Positions 8,996 through 17,264 of a stretch of DNA of 30,077 nt are shown here, one piece after another. Every line of letters starts with the position of its first letter. The first letter of the stretch is position 1. The notes beneath the pieces were generated by a model. The model saw only the letters and a program-made list of their open reading frames with translations. It made no database searches and was not told the origin of the DNA. The stretch spans positions 1 through 30,077 of the forward strand of contig CAJUJI010000013.1 of NCBI GenBank assembly GCA_910586875.1. Direction: 5' to 3'. Source of the stretch: an uncultured Anaerotruncus sp. (lineage in GTDB: Bacteria; Bacillota; Clostridia; Oscillospirales; Ruminococcaceae). A program made the translations under genes and the position numbers.

Positions 8996-9030
8996 GCGCC
9001 CTCGGCATCAAGCCGAGGGCGCCTCTCTTA
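8996..9030 (+). terminator. Terminator of the V-ATPase operon
   Basis: A perfect 11-bp stem, GCGCCCTCGGC at 8996-9006 with GCCGAGGGCGC at 9012-9022, closes a five-base loop. It is followed by CTCTCTTA, a U-rich but imperfect tail. Position right after ntpD supports termination, though some readthrough into selD is possible because no clear selD promoter is seen. Confidence 0.8.
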
Positions 9031-9100
9031 TCCACATAACGTAACTAAATCATTCCCCGCGCCGCAGCGCGAGCAAAAGTTAAAAAAGGAGGTGTGATAC

Positions 9101-10144
9101 ATGGCAGACCTGCTCAAAAAGCGTTTGACGCAGATGACCGCCACCGCTGGGTGAGCTGCAAAGGTTGGGCCTGGTGCCCTTGCACAAGTTTTGTGCAATT
9201 TACCCCATTTGCATGATCCCAATCTATTGGTTGGCTTTGACACCAACGATGATGCCTGTGTGTATCGTATCGGCGATGACCTTGCGCTGGTACAAACGGT
9301 CGATTTTTTCCCGCCAGTCGTGGACGACCCCTATCAATTCGGACAGATCGCCGCCGCCAATGCCCTTTCGGACATTTATGCGATGGGTGCAAAACCCACA
9401 CTTGCTATGAATTTGCTTTGTTATCCCTCCTGCCTGCCGCCAGAAACCATTCAGGCAATTCTAGCTGGCGGCAGCGACAAGGTGGCGGAGGCCGGAGCTG
9501 TTCTAGCCGGTGGACACACCATCCAGGACGCAGAGCCCAAATATGGCTTATGTGTCAGCGGATTGGTACATCCACAACAGATACTCACCAATGCAGGTGC
9601 ACAGGTGGGGGATCTACTGCTACTCACTAAGCCAATCGGCACTGGTGTGCTTACAACCGCTGCAAAAGCGGACCTGCTCTCCCTTGCTCAGCTTGCACCA
9701 GCCATCACCAGCATGTCCACCCTCAACCGGTACGCCGCAGAGGCATTTACAGATTATCCTGTTCATGCTTGCACCGATGTCACCGGCTTTGGGTTGCTGG
9801 GCCATGCCTGCGAAATGGCCCAGGCTTCCGGTGTTAGCTTCCGATTGCAGACCCATACAATACCGCTGTTTGCGTCAGCGCAGCAGTTCGCGGAAATGGG
9901 AATTCTTACCGCGGGCGGTTACGAAAACAGCGCATTCCTCGCAGATAAGGTTTCATTTCTGCCCACCGTTTCCCGCGTACAGCAAGACTTGCTATTCGAC
10001 CCGCAAACATCCGGAGGACTGCTTATCGCTGTTGCCGCATCCCGCGTGCAGCCTCTTTTGGAGCAGCTTTGGGAGCATTACCCTGCTGCTTGCATAATCG
10101 GGTCTGTAATAGAACAGCAAAAGACATCCATCTTGGTAGAATAG
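9101..10144 (+). CDS. selD: Selenide, water dikinase (SelD), selenocysteine-containing
   Basis: SelD makes selenophosphate from selenide and ATP for selenocysteine and selenouridine synthesis. Reading from ATG at 9101, behind AAAAAAGGAGG, gives LTQMTATAG, an in-frame TGA at 9152-9154, then AAKVGPGALAQ. This is the SelD active-site loop, where E. coli has Cys17 and Lys20; here they are Sec18 and Lys21. Beyond it come the ATP-binding segments DTNDDACVY, DFFPPVVDDPY and AAANALSDIYAMG, and the late CTDVTGFGLLGHA and FDPQTSGGLL blocks. With Sec the protein is 347 residues, a normal length. Without readthrough, only a fragment starting near 9191 would be called, lacking the catalytic residue. A bidirectional terminator follows. 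Confidence 0.95.
9152..9198 (+). promoter_or_regulatory. UGA selenocysteine codon and bacterial SECIS-like hairpin in selD
   Basis: The UGA at 9152-9154 is followed after 25 bases by a perfect 8-bp inverted repeat, TTGCACAA at 9180-9187 and TTGTGCAA at 9191-9198, around the loop GTT. The distance from UGA to the apical loop is 33 bases and the loop starts with G. Both fit the general bacterial SECIS pattern (upper stem of several pairs, loop about 16-37 bases downstream, G at the loop start) that binds SelB. The hairpin is visible in the sequence; SelB binding is inferred. Confidence 0.8.
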
Positions 10145-10150
10145 CCGAAC

Positions 10151-10180
10151 AAAAAGCCGCTGAAAAATCAGCGGCTTTTT
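10151..10180. terminator. Bidirectional terminator between selD and cbiC
   Basis: AAAAAGCCGCTGA at 10151-10163 pairs perfectly with TCAGCGGCTTTTT at 10168-10180 around an AAAA loop. The A run on one side and T run on the other make it a rho-independent terminator on both strands. It ends selD on the plus strand and the cobalamin cluster, just one base after the cbiC stop, on the minus strand. Confidence 0.93.
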
Positions 10181-10181
10181 G

Positions 10182-10820
10182 TTATTTATCAATTCCGTAA
10201 AGCAACGCATTCACAATTGCAGCAGCAATATTGCTGCCACCTTTACGCCCACGTGCCACAATATGCGGCACCTGCGTTTGCAACAGCAGTTCCTTTGACT
10301 CCACCACATTCACAAAGCCCACTGGCACACCGATGACCAACTCCGGCTTCAATTTTTCCTCACAGATCAGCTCATACAGCCGCACCAACGCCGTTGGTGC
10401 ATTTCCGATTGCAAAAATCAGCGGCCGGTTAAGGGTGAGAGATTTGTCCATACTGACGGCAGCGCGGGTACTCCCCTGCGCCTGAGCCGCCTGTGCTACA
10501 TCTTCATCCGCCATAAAACAGAAAACCTCTCCGCCAAAATGGGCCAGCAATTTTTTGTTAATGCCCGCCTTGGTCATCTGAGTATCCGTCACGATGCAGG
10601 CACCGTTTTGAATTGCCGCACGTCCTTTTTGTACTACACCTGGTGAAAAAACCAGATTTCGCGCATAGTCAAAATCCGCAGAGGTATGAATAGCCCGCTT
10701 GATTACCGGCGCAAGCTCTGGCTGCAACACAATTTTCTGCGTGGCAAGCTCTTGCTCTATCAATTCCATACTTCTGCGCTCAATTTCCGCAGGCAGCACA
10801 GCCTCTAAAGTAATTTTCAT
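10182..10820 (-). CDS. cbiC: Cobalt-precorrin-8 methylmutase CbiC
   Basis: A 212-residue precorrin isomerase that moves the C-11 methyl group to C-12 to give cobyrinic acid, the last ring-shaping step. The sequence AIHTSADFDYARNLVFSPG at residues 44-62 is the family signature and His45 corresponds to the catalytic histidine of CobH (His43 in Pseudomonas denitrificans). The C-terminal VIGVPVGFVNVVESKELL and RKGGSNIAAAIVNALL blocks are also typical. Translation is taken from ATG at 10820 behind GAGGAGGGG; a TTG fifteen bases upstream has no such site. It is the last gene of the cobalamin array, eleven bases after cobO. Confidence 0.96.
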   Translation of the reverse strand: MKITLEAVLPAEIERRSMELIEQELATQKIVLQPELAPVIKRAIHTSADFDYARNLVFSPGVVQKGRAAIQNGACIVTDTQMTKAGINKKLLAHFGGEVFCFMADEDVAQAAQAQGSTRAAVSMDKSLTLNRPLIFAIGNAPTALVRLYELICEEKLKPELVIGVPVGFVNVVESKELLLQTQVPHIVARGRKGGSNIAAAIVNALLYGIDK

Positions 10821-10831
10821 TGTTCCCCTCC

Positions 10832-11356
10832 TCAAAATTCAATTCCCTGGCGCGCCTGTATCCCCTTATCATAAGGATGCTTGCGTTTGCAAATCTCAGA
10901 CACATAATCAGCCGCTTTCAGCAGCCAATCCGGCGGATTGCGCCCTGTTAATACCAGCTCTAATGCCGCTGGCTTATGAATGATGAAATTGCGCAATAAA
11001 TCTTCGTCCACTGTTTCGGTAGAAAGCGCGCCAAATAGTTCATCCAAAATCAGCAGGTCACAATCTCCTGCACGTGCGGTTTCTACCGCCGTCAAAAGGT
11101 TTTTGGTTTGCAGATCGTAGGTCTGCTGCAACTCCCTTTCCCCCATCTGAAAGGTGAATTTTCCCCCCATCTTTCCGCGTAAAACGGTAACTTGTGGCAG
11201 CATCGCCAAGGAAGCTAGCTCACCGGTCGGCTGTCCCTTGAGAAATTGAAGCAATAACACCCGCTTTCCGGCGCCAGCCGCACGCACTGCCAGCCCGATT
11301 GCTGCGGTGGTCTTCCCTTTTCCGTCCCCACAGTAGATATGGATTAGCCCACTCAT
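10832..11356 (-). CDS. cobO: Cob(I)yrinic acid a,c-diamide adenosyltransferase (CobO/BtuR/CobA family)
   Basis: A 174-residue corrinoid adenosyltransferase that attaches the 5'-deoxyadenosyl group from ATP to Co(I). The P-loop GDGKGKTTAA spans residues 10-19, in the order typical of this family. LLILDELFGAL is the Walker B-like segment and ELVLTGRNPPDWLLKAADYVSEI is the conserved C-terminal region, seen here as TGRNPP and ADYVSEI. The start overlaps the cbiP stop in an ATGA arrangement, so translation is probably coupled. Named cobO by convention; the same enzyme is btuR in E. coli and cobA in Salmonella. Confidence 0.95.
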   Translation of the reverse strand: MSGLIHIYCGDGKGKTTAAIGLAVRAAGAGKRVLLLQFLKGQPTGELASLAMLPQVTVLRGKMGGKFTFQMGERELQQTYDLQTKNLLTAVETARAGDCDLLILDELFGALSTETVDEDLLRNFIIHKPAALELVLTGRNPPDWLLKAADYVSEICKRKHPYDKGIQARQGIEF

Positions 11357-12855
11357 AACCCTGCCTCCAAAATTCTGTAAATTTGCTGCAAGTCGATGGT
11401 TTCCCGCACCCCTTGTGCCAGCCGGTCATATTGCTGTTCGCGATAGGCGGCAAGATCTATCGCCTGTACCTGTGACCAATCTACCCCCTTCGCCCTACAA
11501 AGGGAAACGATCAATGCTTTTGCTGCCGCTTCCTGGTCAAATAATCCATGCAGATAGCTACCATATACATTCCCTGATTGGCAGCCATCCAATCCCCATT
11601 CTGCGGTTTGCTGGTTCTGGATATCTGCAAGCGGATGACTGGACACCGTGCGGCCCATATGAATTTCGTAACCCTCCAATGGCACGCCGGACAGCTCAGA
11701 AAGCACCCCACGCACCTCTCCAAAATGCCCTGTAACCCGTGTGCGCGATTTTTGTGCACAGAAGGTGGTAGAAACAGGCAGCAGACCTATACCGGACAAT
11801 TCTCCGCCATACTCCACCCTGTCTGGATCACACAGTGATTCGCCTAACATTTGGTAGCCGCCGCAGATACCCAACACCGCACCACCTTTTGCAGCATATT
11901 TATGGATTTCCGCCTCCAGTCCGCACTGGCGCAGCCAGAGCAAATCCTCCATGGTGTTTTTGGTGCCTGGCAGAATTATCAGGTCCGGCGTTTTTAGCTG
12001 AGACACATGCTGCACATACCGCAAAGAAACGCCTTCTATCGCCTCCAGTGGGTTAAAATCGGTAAAGTTGGACAGCCGCGGCAAACGAATTACCGCAATA
12101 TCGATGATACCCATGGGGGCTACATCGGTACGCAGCCGCTCAGAAAGACTATCCTCATCATCAATATCCACCGTAAGATAGGGCACCACCCCGACCACCG
12201 GCACGCCGGTAATCTGCTCAATTTGTGTAATGCCTGGCTGCAAAATTTCCCGATCTCCGCGAAACTTGTTGATGATTAGCCCCTTGGTCATCGCGCGTTC
12301 CTCCGGCTCCAAAAGCATCAGCGTTCCAGCAAGCGCCGCAAACACGCCGCCGCGGTCAATATCCCCCGTCAGCAGCACCGGTGCACCCGCAAGACGCGCC
12401 ATCCCCATATTGACAATGTCATTTGTTTTCAGATTGATTTCCGCCGGACTCCCCGCACCTTCCAGAACCACAATGTCATATTGGGATGCTAGAGTCTGAT
12501 ACGCCCGCTGGATTTGCGGTACCAAGGTCTGTTTCATGCGAAAATATTCGCGTGCGCTCAAATTGCCGAGCACCTCTCCATTCACAATCACCTGCGAACC
12601 AGTCTCACTGGAAGGCTTGAGCAAAATAGGATTCATCAACACCGAAGGCTCAATGCCTGCGGCCTGCGCCTGCATCACCTGCGCGCGTCCCATCTCCAAA
12701 CCCTCCTTGGTAATAAAGGAGTTAAGCGCCATATTTTGCGATTTAAACGGCGCAACCGAATACCCGTCCTGACGGAAAATGCGGCAAAGCGCTGCTGTCA
12801 AAAGGCTTTTGCCCGCATTGGATGTGGTGCCTTGCAGCATGATTGATTTTGCCAT
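11353..12855 (-). CDS. cbiP: Cobyric acid synthase CbiP (glutamine-hydrolysing)
   Basis: A 500-residue amidotransferase that amidates side chains b, d, e and g of adenosylcobyrinic acid a,c-diamide. An N-terminal dethiobiotin-synthetase-like ATP domain (QGTTSNAGKS, residues 8-17) is followed by a C-terminal type I glutamine amidotransferase domain with the nucleophile Cys331 in GICGGYQMLG and His436 in YGSYLHGLFD. The start at 12855 has GGGAGGTG six bases upstream. The frame stays open for a further 29 codons toward cobD, but that part has no homology-like features and is excluded. An 88-base gap separates it from cobD, the largest within the cobalamin array. Confidence 0.96.
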   Translation of the reverse strand: MAKSIMLQGTTSNAGKSLLTAALCRIFRQDGYSVAPFKSQNMALNSFITKEGLEMGRAQVMQAQAAGIEPSVLMNPILLKPSSETGSQVIVNGEVLGNLSAREYFRMKQTLVPQIQRAYQTLASQYDIVVLEGAGSPAEINLKTNDIVNMGMARLAGAPVLLTGDIDRGGVFAALAGTLMLLEPEERAMTKGLIINKFRGDREILQPGITQIEQITGVPVVGVVPYLTVDIDDEDSLSERLRTDVAPMGIIDIAVIRLPRLSNFTDFNPLEAIEGVSLRYVQHVSQLKTPDLIILPGTKNTMEDLLWLRQCGLEAEIHKYAAKGGAVLGICGGYQMLGESLCDPDRVEYGGELSGIGLLPVSTTFCAQKSRTRVTGHFGEVRGVLSELSGVPLEGYEIHMGRTVSSHPLADIQNQQTAEWGLDGCQSGNVYGSYLHGLFDQEAAAKALIVSLCRAKGVDWSQVQAIDLAAYREQQYDRLAQGVRETIDLQQIYRILEAGL

Positions 12856-12943
12856 ATTACACCTCCCGGGGCTTTGCCCTCTCACCCCCTGCGGCCTTTC
12901 ACAAGACCGGCGAAATTTTTTGTGCGCTGCGGCACAGAGCATT

Positions 12944-13987
12944 TTACAGAACCGCCCTCAGCGCTTCTATCAACCGTTCATTTTTTTGTTCATCCCGGAC
13001 CGCCACCCGATAAAAGCGCGCGTCCAACCCGCGGAAATTCGCGCAGGAACGGATCAAAATTCCCTTTTCCAGCAGCCGCTCCCGCAAATCGCGATGCTGG
13101 TTGCATTTAAAAAATACAAAATTAGCCTTCGAGCCGATCACCTGTACCCCCAGACATTTTAACCGCTCGGTCAGCCAGGCGCGCCCACTGCCCACGCGCC
13201 AGGCGGTCTCCTCCAAATACGCCAAATCCGCAAGCGCTGCCACCCCCGCAATCTGGGCGGGCATACTGACATTCCACGCCTGCCCACAAGCGGCAACCCG
13301 CTCCAACAGCCCGCTATCCGCACAAAGCAGGTACCCCAGCCGCAGCCCCGCCATCGCGTACAGCTTGGTAAACGCCTGCAAAATCAGCAGATGCTTAGCC
13401 TGCTCTAAATGCTCTTTTAAGGTACGCTGCACACCATCCTCCAAAAATGGCAGAAAGCATTCATCCACCAACAGATAAATCCCACACGCCTCGCATCTCT
13501 TCACAATGCGCAAAAGCAAGGTTTGGTCGATTGGTTGGCCGGTCGGATTATTGGGGTTACAAAGCACCAAAAGGTTAAGCGCAGGGCTGAGCTGGTTGAG
13601 GAGCTTATCTGTCACAGCAAACTCGTCCTTCTCATAAAGGGGGTGAAAGCCAATCTCACATCCCACCGCACGCAGCGCCTGCTCATATTCAGAAAAGGTG
13701 GGGGCAAGCAGCAACGCGCGTTTCGGCCGCAGTGCAAATACCAGCCGGAAAATCAAGTCAGCAGCGCCGTTACCGCAATGAATCCACTCACGCGGCAACA
13801 GCTCCCGCGCAGACAGCTCCGCCCGCAACACCCTGCACAGCGGATCTGGATACTGCCCCCAAAGCGCTACCGTTTCAGAGAGCGCCTGTTTCACCCGTTC
13901 CGGCATCCCCAGCAGGTTGGTATTCGCCGAAAAATCAATCGTATCCGCCGGACACCCAAATAGATCCCCGCCATGCGTCAGTTCCAT
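12944..13987 (-). CDS. cobD: L-threonine-O-3-phosphate decarboxylase CobD
   Basis: A 347-residue PLP enzyme of aminotransferase fold type I that makes (R)-1-aminopropan-2-ol phosphate, the linker used by CbiB. It starts ELTHGGDLFG, typical for the family. It has CNPNNPTG at residues 143-150, VDECFLPF around 174-181, and the PLP lysine Lys208 in FTKLYAMAGLRLGY. The start at 13987 lies six bases after AGGAGGGG. Histidinol-phosphate aminotransferase is the close relative it might be confused with, but the THGGDLFG start and the cobalamin context favour CobD. Twelve bases separate it from cbiB. Confidence 0.93.
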   Translation of the reverse strand: MELTHGGDLFGCPADTIDFSANTNLLGMPERVKQALSETVALWGQYPDPLCRVLRAELSARELLPREWIHCGNGAADLIFRLVFALRPKRALLLAPTFSEYEQALRAVGCEIGFHPLYEKDEFAVTDKLLNQLSPALNLLVLCNPNNPTGQPIDQTLLLRIVKRCEACGIYLLVDECFLPFLEDGVQRTLKEHLEQAKHLLILQAFTKLYAMAGLRLGYLLCADSGLLERVAACGQAWNVSMPAQIAGVAALADLAYLEETAWRVGSGRAWLTERLKCLGVQVIGSKANFVFFKCNQHRDLRERLLEKGILIRSCANFRGLDARFYRVAVRDEQKNERLIEALRAVL

Positions 13988-13998
13988 TTTGGCCCCTC

Positions 13999-14961
13999 CT
14001 ATCGCCACAAGATAACCGTCCGCGCCAGTGCGAACAGCAATACAGCTAGCAGTGCGGTCAGATACATCAATCGGTTCGTCAATCGGATATCCCCGCCGCT
14101 TACTACTCGCAGGTCATCGCCTATCGTTTCCTTTTCTACCCAGACGCCACCGTAAAAAGCGCCACCCAATAGCTGCACCCCTAACGCGCCCGCACAGGCC
14201 GACTCGGTTTGTGCGCTGTTCGGGCTGGGATGTTTACGTCGGTCGCGCCGCCAAACCTGCCATGCGCGCCGCCAATCCAAACGCAGCAATGCGGCCGCTC
14301 CCACCATCAGCAGCGCACTGATGCGGGCTGGCAGCCAATTGAGCAGGTCGTCTAGCTTTGCCGAAGCATATCCGAAATCGCGGTAACGCACATTCCGATA
14401 GCCAACCATCGAATCCAGCGTATTGACCGCCTTATAAAAAATTCCTAGCGGGGCACCGCCCAACATCAGATAAAACAGCGGTGCGACCACGCCATCCGAT
14501 GTATTTTCCGCCACTGTCTCAACCGCTGCTTTTGCCACCTGTACCGGCGAAAGCTGGTCGGTATCCCGTCCGACAATCTGCCCAACCGCCCTGCGCGCCT
14601 GCTCAAGCTCCCCCTGTTGCAGCGCCTTTAGAACCTTCATGCTTTCCTCCCGCAGCGACTTAGCAGCGATCAGCTGATAGCTCACCCAAACCTCCAACAA
14701 AAATGCAGCCGCTGGATGCAGCCAGTTTGCCAGCCCCATCAGCAGAATCATACATGCGGTGGGCACACCTGCTGCCAGCAGCACCAACAAAAGTCCGCCC
14801 AAGCGTTCATCAGCGGGCGTTTGAGGCAGCATTGAACGTAGCCACCGCTCTAAAAAGGTAATCAGCCGCCCAATCCAACGCACCGGATGTGGCAGCCAAT
14901 ACGGGTCACCCAGCAGCAAATCCAGGCAAAAGCCCAGCGCCACCGCAAACGCAAGCTTCAT
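13999..14961 (-). CDS. cbiB: Adenosylcobinamide-phosphate synthase CbiB
   Basis: A 320-residue integral membrane protein that joins aminopropanol phosphate (from CobD) to adenosylcobyric acid. The family signature LDLLLGDPYWLPHPVRWIGRLI lies at residues 11-32, seen as GDPYWLPHPVRWIG. AAVETVAENTSDGVVAPLFYLMLGGAP (ETVAENTSDGVVAP) and NTLDSMVGYRNVRYRDFG are further hallmarks. Several hydrophobic helices are evident, including the last one at the C-terminus. The start at 14961 follows GGAGGGGAGG. Its ATG overlaps the stop of the preceding fusion gene (ATGA), showing a tight operon. Confidence 0.96.
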   Translation of the reverse strand: MKLAFAVALGFCLDLLLGDPYWLPHPVRWIGRLITFLERWLRSMLPQTPADERLGGLLLVLLAAGVPTACMILLMGLANWLHPAAAFLLEVWVSYQLIAAKSLREESMKVLKALQQGELEQARRAVGQIVGRDTDQLSPVQVAKAAVETVAENTSDGVVAPLFYLMLGGAPLGIFYKAVNTLDSMVGYRNVRYRDFGYASAKLDDLLNWLPARISALLMVGAAALLRLDWRRAWQVWRRDRRKHPSPNSAQTESACAGALGVQLLGGAFYGGVWVEKETIGDDLRVVSGGDIRLTNRLMYLTALLAVLLFALARTVILWR

Positions 14962-15947
14962 GTATCCGCCTCCCCTCCAATACGGTGCAGATCCCATAGG
15001 GTGCGCCGTTCCACCCAGCCATGCAAGCTAGTCTGCGCTGCCCAACCGCAAAGATTGTCTGCCTGCCACTGGTAAAAGCTGCGCGGCGTTTCACTAGCGG
15101 CAAAATGCTCCAGCACCGCCATCATACTCCCACCATGCAGCACAAATGCGGCCCGTTGGATGCCGTCCGTCAGGCAATCCTGCACCGCTTTTGCAAACCC
15201 ATAGCAGCACCGCGCTTTAAACAGCTGCTGCCGTTCGCCATTTGGCGGAGCCTGTTTCCCTGCTGCCGCAATCCATGCCTGATATTCCGGTAAATCCTTT
15301 AGCTCCTGATAGCTCTTTCCCTCGAAATTACCAAAATAGCACTCTTTCAGCGTTTCTACCACAACCGCCTCCTGATCAGGGTAAAGCAACGCTGCGGTCT
15401 GGCGGCAGCGCATCAGCGGACTGGTATATATCCGGTCCGCAACCGGAAACATTCCTGCTTTTACATCCTCGGGAACGGCCAACGGCTCATCTGTTTGACC
15501 GATATAGCGCCCCTCCAGATTGCCGGCCGTTTTCGCATGGCGAATCATCAGAATCTCCAAATTGGCGGCCCGTTTTATCACACAGGGTAAGCCCGCAAAC
15601 ACACGATCTACCCGCCCGCTACGCTCTGCCAACAGGCAGCAGGCGCGTCCCACCGCCTCCCGCCATTCCCGCTCAAACCGGTCGATTGGCACAATGCCGC
15701 CGCCGATCTCGTCGGTAATCAAAATGATCTCTGGATTTTGTGCAGCAAGTGCCTGTGCAAATGCGACGGGGTCCTGTCCGTTCTTTAACAGACGGCGCAG
15801 CAACAGCTGCAGATGATTCAAAACCGGCTGCTGCGGTACCTCTAGCGGACAGGTCGCGCCATCACAAACTGCCGGCATTCTATAGCCGGTTTGACGCAAT
15901 ACCAGCTCTAACTTTCCCTGGCAGCACCCGCCAATCACCATTCTCAT
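14958..15947 (-). CDS. Fusion of a CobU-like domain to a CobC-type histidine phosphatase
   Basis: A 329-residue two-domain protein. Residues 1 to about 128 resemble CobU in their ends: VIGGCCQGK (4-12) replaces the P-loop, and ITDEIGGGIVPIDRFEREWREAVGRACCLLA (77-107 region) with FAGLPCVIK matches CobU's C-terminal part. The P-loop serine and the CobU GMP-accepting histidine segment are missing, so classic kinase/guanylyltransferase activity is doubtful. Residues about 130-329 are a histidine phosphatase: His137 in RHAKT, TSPLMRCRQTA (175-185), Glu202 in LKECYFGNFEG, and His271 in VLHGG. Together with the gene context this suggests alpha-ribazole-5'-phosphate phosphatase (CobC). The start has GGAGG eight bases upstream and overlaps the cobS stop. 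A canonical cobU lies two genes upstream. Confidence 0.85.
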   Translation of the reverse strand: MRMVIGGCCQGKLELVLRQTGYRMPAVCDGATCPLEVPQQPVLNHLQLLLRRLLKNGQDPVAFAQALAAQNPEIILITDEIGGGIVPIDRFEREWREAVGRACCLLAERSGRVDRVFAGLPCVIKRAANLEILMIRHAKTAGNLEGRYIGQTDEPLAVPEDVKAGMFPVADRIYTSPLMRCRQTAALLYPDQEAVVVETLKECYFGNFEGKSYQELKDLPEYQAWIAAAGKQAPPNGERQQLFKARCCYGFAKAVQDCLTDGIQRAAFVLHGGSMMAVLEHFAASETPRSFYQWQADNLCGWAAQTSLHGWVERRTLWDLHRIGGEADT

Positions 15948-16720
15948 TCCAGAAACCTCCCCGCCAATACCGCCGCAGCCAACATCCCCAGCTCACCTAG
16001 CTGCAAAAAATAGCCCGCCAAATCTCCTGTAATTCCACCAAAATGAATGTTGGCGCATCGTTTATAATAGCAGAATACCACCAATACCGCCAGTAAGCAA
16101 GTCCCTCCCGCTACCAACGACAGCCGCAGCATCCCGAATGCGAGTGCCCAAATCCAACAGAACAGCACAAAGCTGACCTGCCATTTTTGCTGTACAGCAT
16201 TTGCAAAGGCAGCCGCAAGCCCACTGGTTTTCGCACAGCGAAAGCTCACCACCGCAAGCCCGCTCAGTGCGCGGGAGAGTGCAAAGCCCACCGATACAAT
16301 TGCAGACAGCCACGGCTGGTGCGGCAGCTCGTGCCAAAGCGCAAAGGTGAGCAGTAGATATAGACAGCAGCCCATCACAGCAAAGGCGCCGGTGTGCGGA
16401 TCACTCAAAATTTCCAGTTTGCGTGCGGTAGGCGCATGGGAAGCAAGCGCATCAACCGTATCGCAGAAGCCGTCCAGATGGATACCGCCCGACAGCAGCA
16501 CCGGCAGCGCCGTTGCGACTGCCGCTGTCAAAACAGCTCCGATTTCCAGTGCTTGGCAAAGCCACAGCCAACCATAGACCACACCACCGATCACCGCCCC
16601 GACCAATGGGAAAAAGCAAAAAGCATAGCGCATGTTCTCTGGCGTCCAGGCAACCTGCGGCATTGGAATCGCCGAATACATCGAAAACGCGATGCCACAG
16701 GCATTCCACAATCGCTTCAT
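15944..16720 (-). CDS. cobS: Adenosylcobinamide-GDP ribazoletransferase (cobalamin synthase) CobS
   Basis: A 258-residue, very hydrophobic membrane enzyme that joins adenosylcobinamide-GDP with alpha-ribazole (or its phosphate) to make cobalamin. The metal-binding block GGIHLDGFCDTVDALASH lies near residues 77-94. The N-terminal FSMYSAIPMP and the HTGAFAVMG segment are also typical; about six hydrophobic helices can be counted. The start at 16720 follows AGGGAGGG and overlaps the cobU stop by four bases. The end overlaps the fusion gene by four bases, so cobU, cobS and the fusion are likely translated together, which fits their shared role in the nucleotide loop. Confidence 0.96.
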   Translation of the reverse strand: MKRLWNACGIAFSMYSAIPMPQVAWTPENMRYAFCFFPLVGAVIGGVVYGWLWLCQALEIGAVLTAAVATALPVLLSGGIHLDGFCDTVDALASHAPTARKLEILSDPHTGAFAVMGCCLYLLLTFALWHELPHQPWLSAIVSVGFALSRALSGLAVVSFRCAKTSGLAAAFANAVQQKWQVSFVLFCWIWALAFGMLRLSLVAGGTCLLAVLVVFCYYKRCANIHFGGITGDLAGYFLQLGELGMLAAAVLAGRFLE

Positions 16721-17238
16721 ACCGGCCCTCCCTTTTGAAAAACAGGGATGGAATAAACCACCTCAACCACCCGCTCTGCCTGGGCCGCCAATGCGCAGTT
16801 CAGCTGTCCGAGCAAACGCAAATACTGCTGTGTTTGTGGCGGATAAGCGATCCCATCCGCAAACACCTCGTTAGAAACAACGATCACCTGCGCCGCCTGT
16901 CTGCAAAGCTGCTGAATCCCCGCCAAAATTTCCTGTGCAGCCGCCTGCCCTGCGCCCTGGGGGCTATACAACTCATTGGCGCAAAGATTGGACAGGCACT
17001 CCAACAAAACAGTGCCTGTCTTTGGCAGTTTTAACTGGGACAGCCCTGTATAACATTCCACCGTTTCAAAACCACGGCCCGCACGTGCCTGACGGTGTTT
17101 TTCAATCCGTTCGCGACACTCGCTATCCAACGGCTGCATAGTTGCAAGATAAATGCGCGGCTGCTCACCTGCACAGGCCAGCCGCTCTGCAAATTCTGAT
17201 TTTCCGCTCGCTGCGCTGCCAATCACCAAACTTAGCAT
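16717..17238 (-). CDS. cobU: Adenosylcobinamide kinase / adenosylcobinamide-phosphate guanylyltransferase CobU
   Basis: A 173-residue canonical CobU. The P-loop GSAASGKS occupies residues 7-14. The stretch RERIEKHRQARAGRGFETVE contains His48, equivalent to the GMP-accepting His46 of Salmonella CobU. LLECLSNLCANEL and VVSNEVFADGIAYPP follow in the usual order. It phosphorylates adenosylcobinamide and then activates it to the GDP form for CobS. The start at 17238 has GGGGGAG upstream. This intact copy means the degenerate CobU-like domain of the nearby fusion is not the only source of the activity. Confidence 0.96.
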   Translation of the reverse strand: MLSLVIGSAASGKSEFAERLACAGEQPRIYLATMQPLDSECRERIEKHRQARAGRGFETVECYTGLSQLKLPKTGTVLLECLSNLCANELYSPQGAGQAAAQEILAGIQQLCRQAAQVIVVSNEVFADGIAYPPQTQQYLRLLGQLNCALAAQAERVVEVVYSIPVFQKGGPV

Positions 17239-17264
17239 TGTTTCTCCCCTGCTTTTGCGCCAAT

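Noticed and set aside
9101..9190. Frameshift or nonsense mutation making selD a pseudogene
   Set aside because: The reading frame before and after the TGA is the same and reads perfect SelD sequence on both sides; the stop falls exactly at the catalytic Cys/Sec position and is followed by a SECIS-like hairpin.
12856..12943. Terminator or separate promoter in the gap between cobD and cbiP
   Set aside because: Small hairpins (TGTGC/GCACA and GGGC/GCCC) are present on the minus strand, but the first is followed by A rather than T and no acceptable -35/-10 pair is found.
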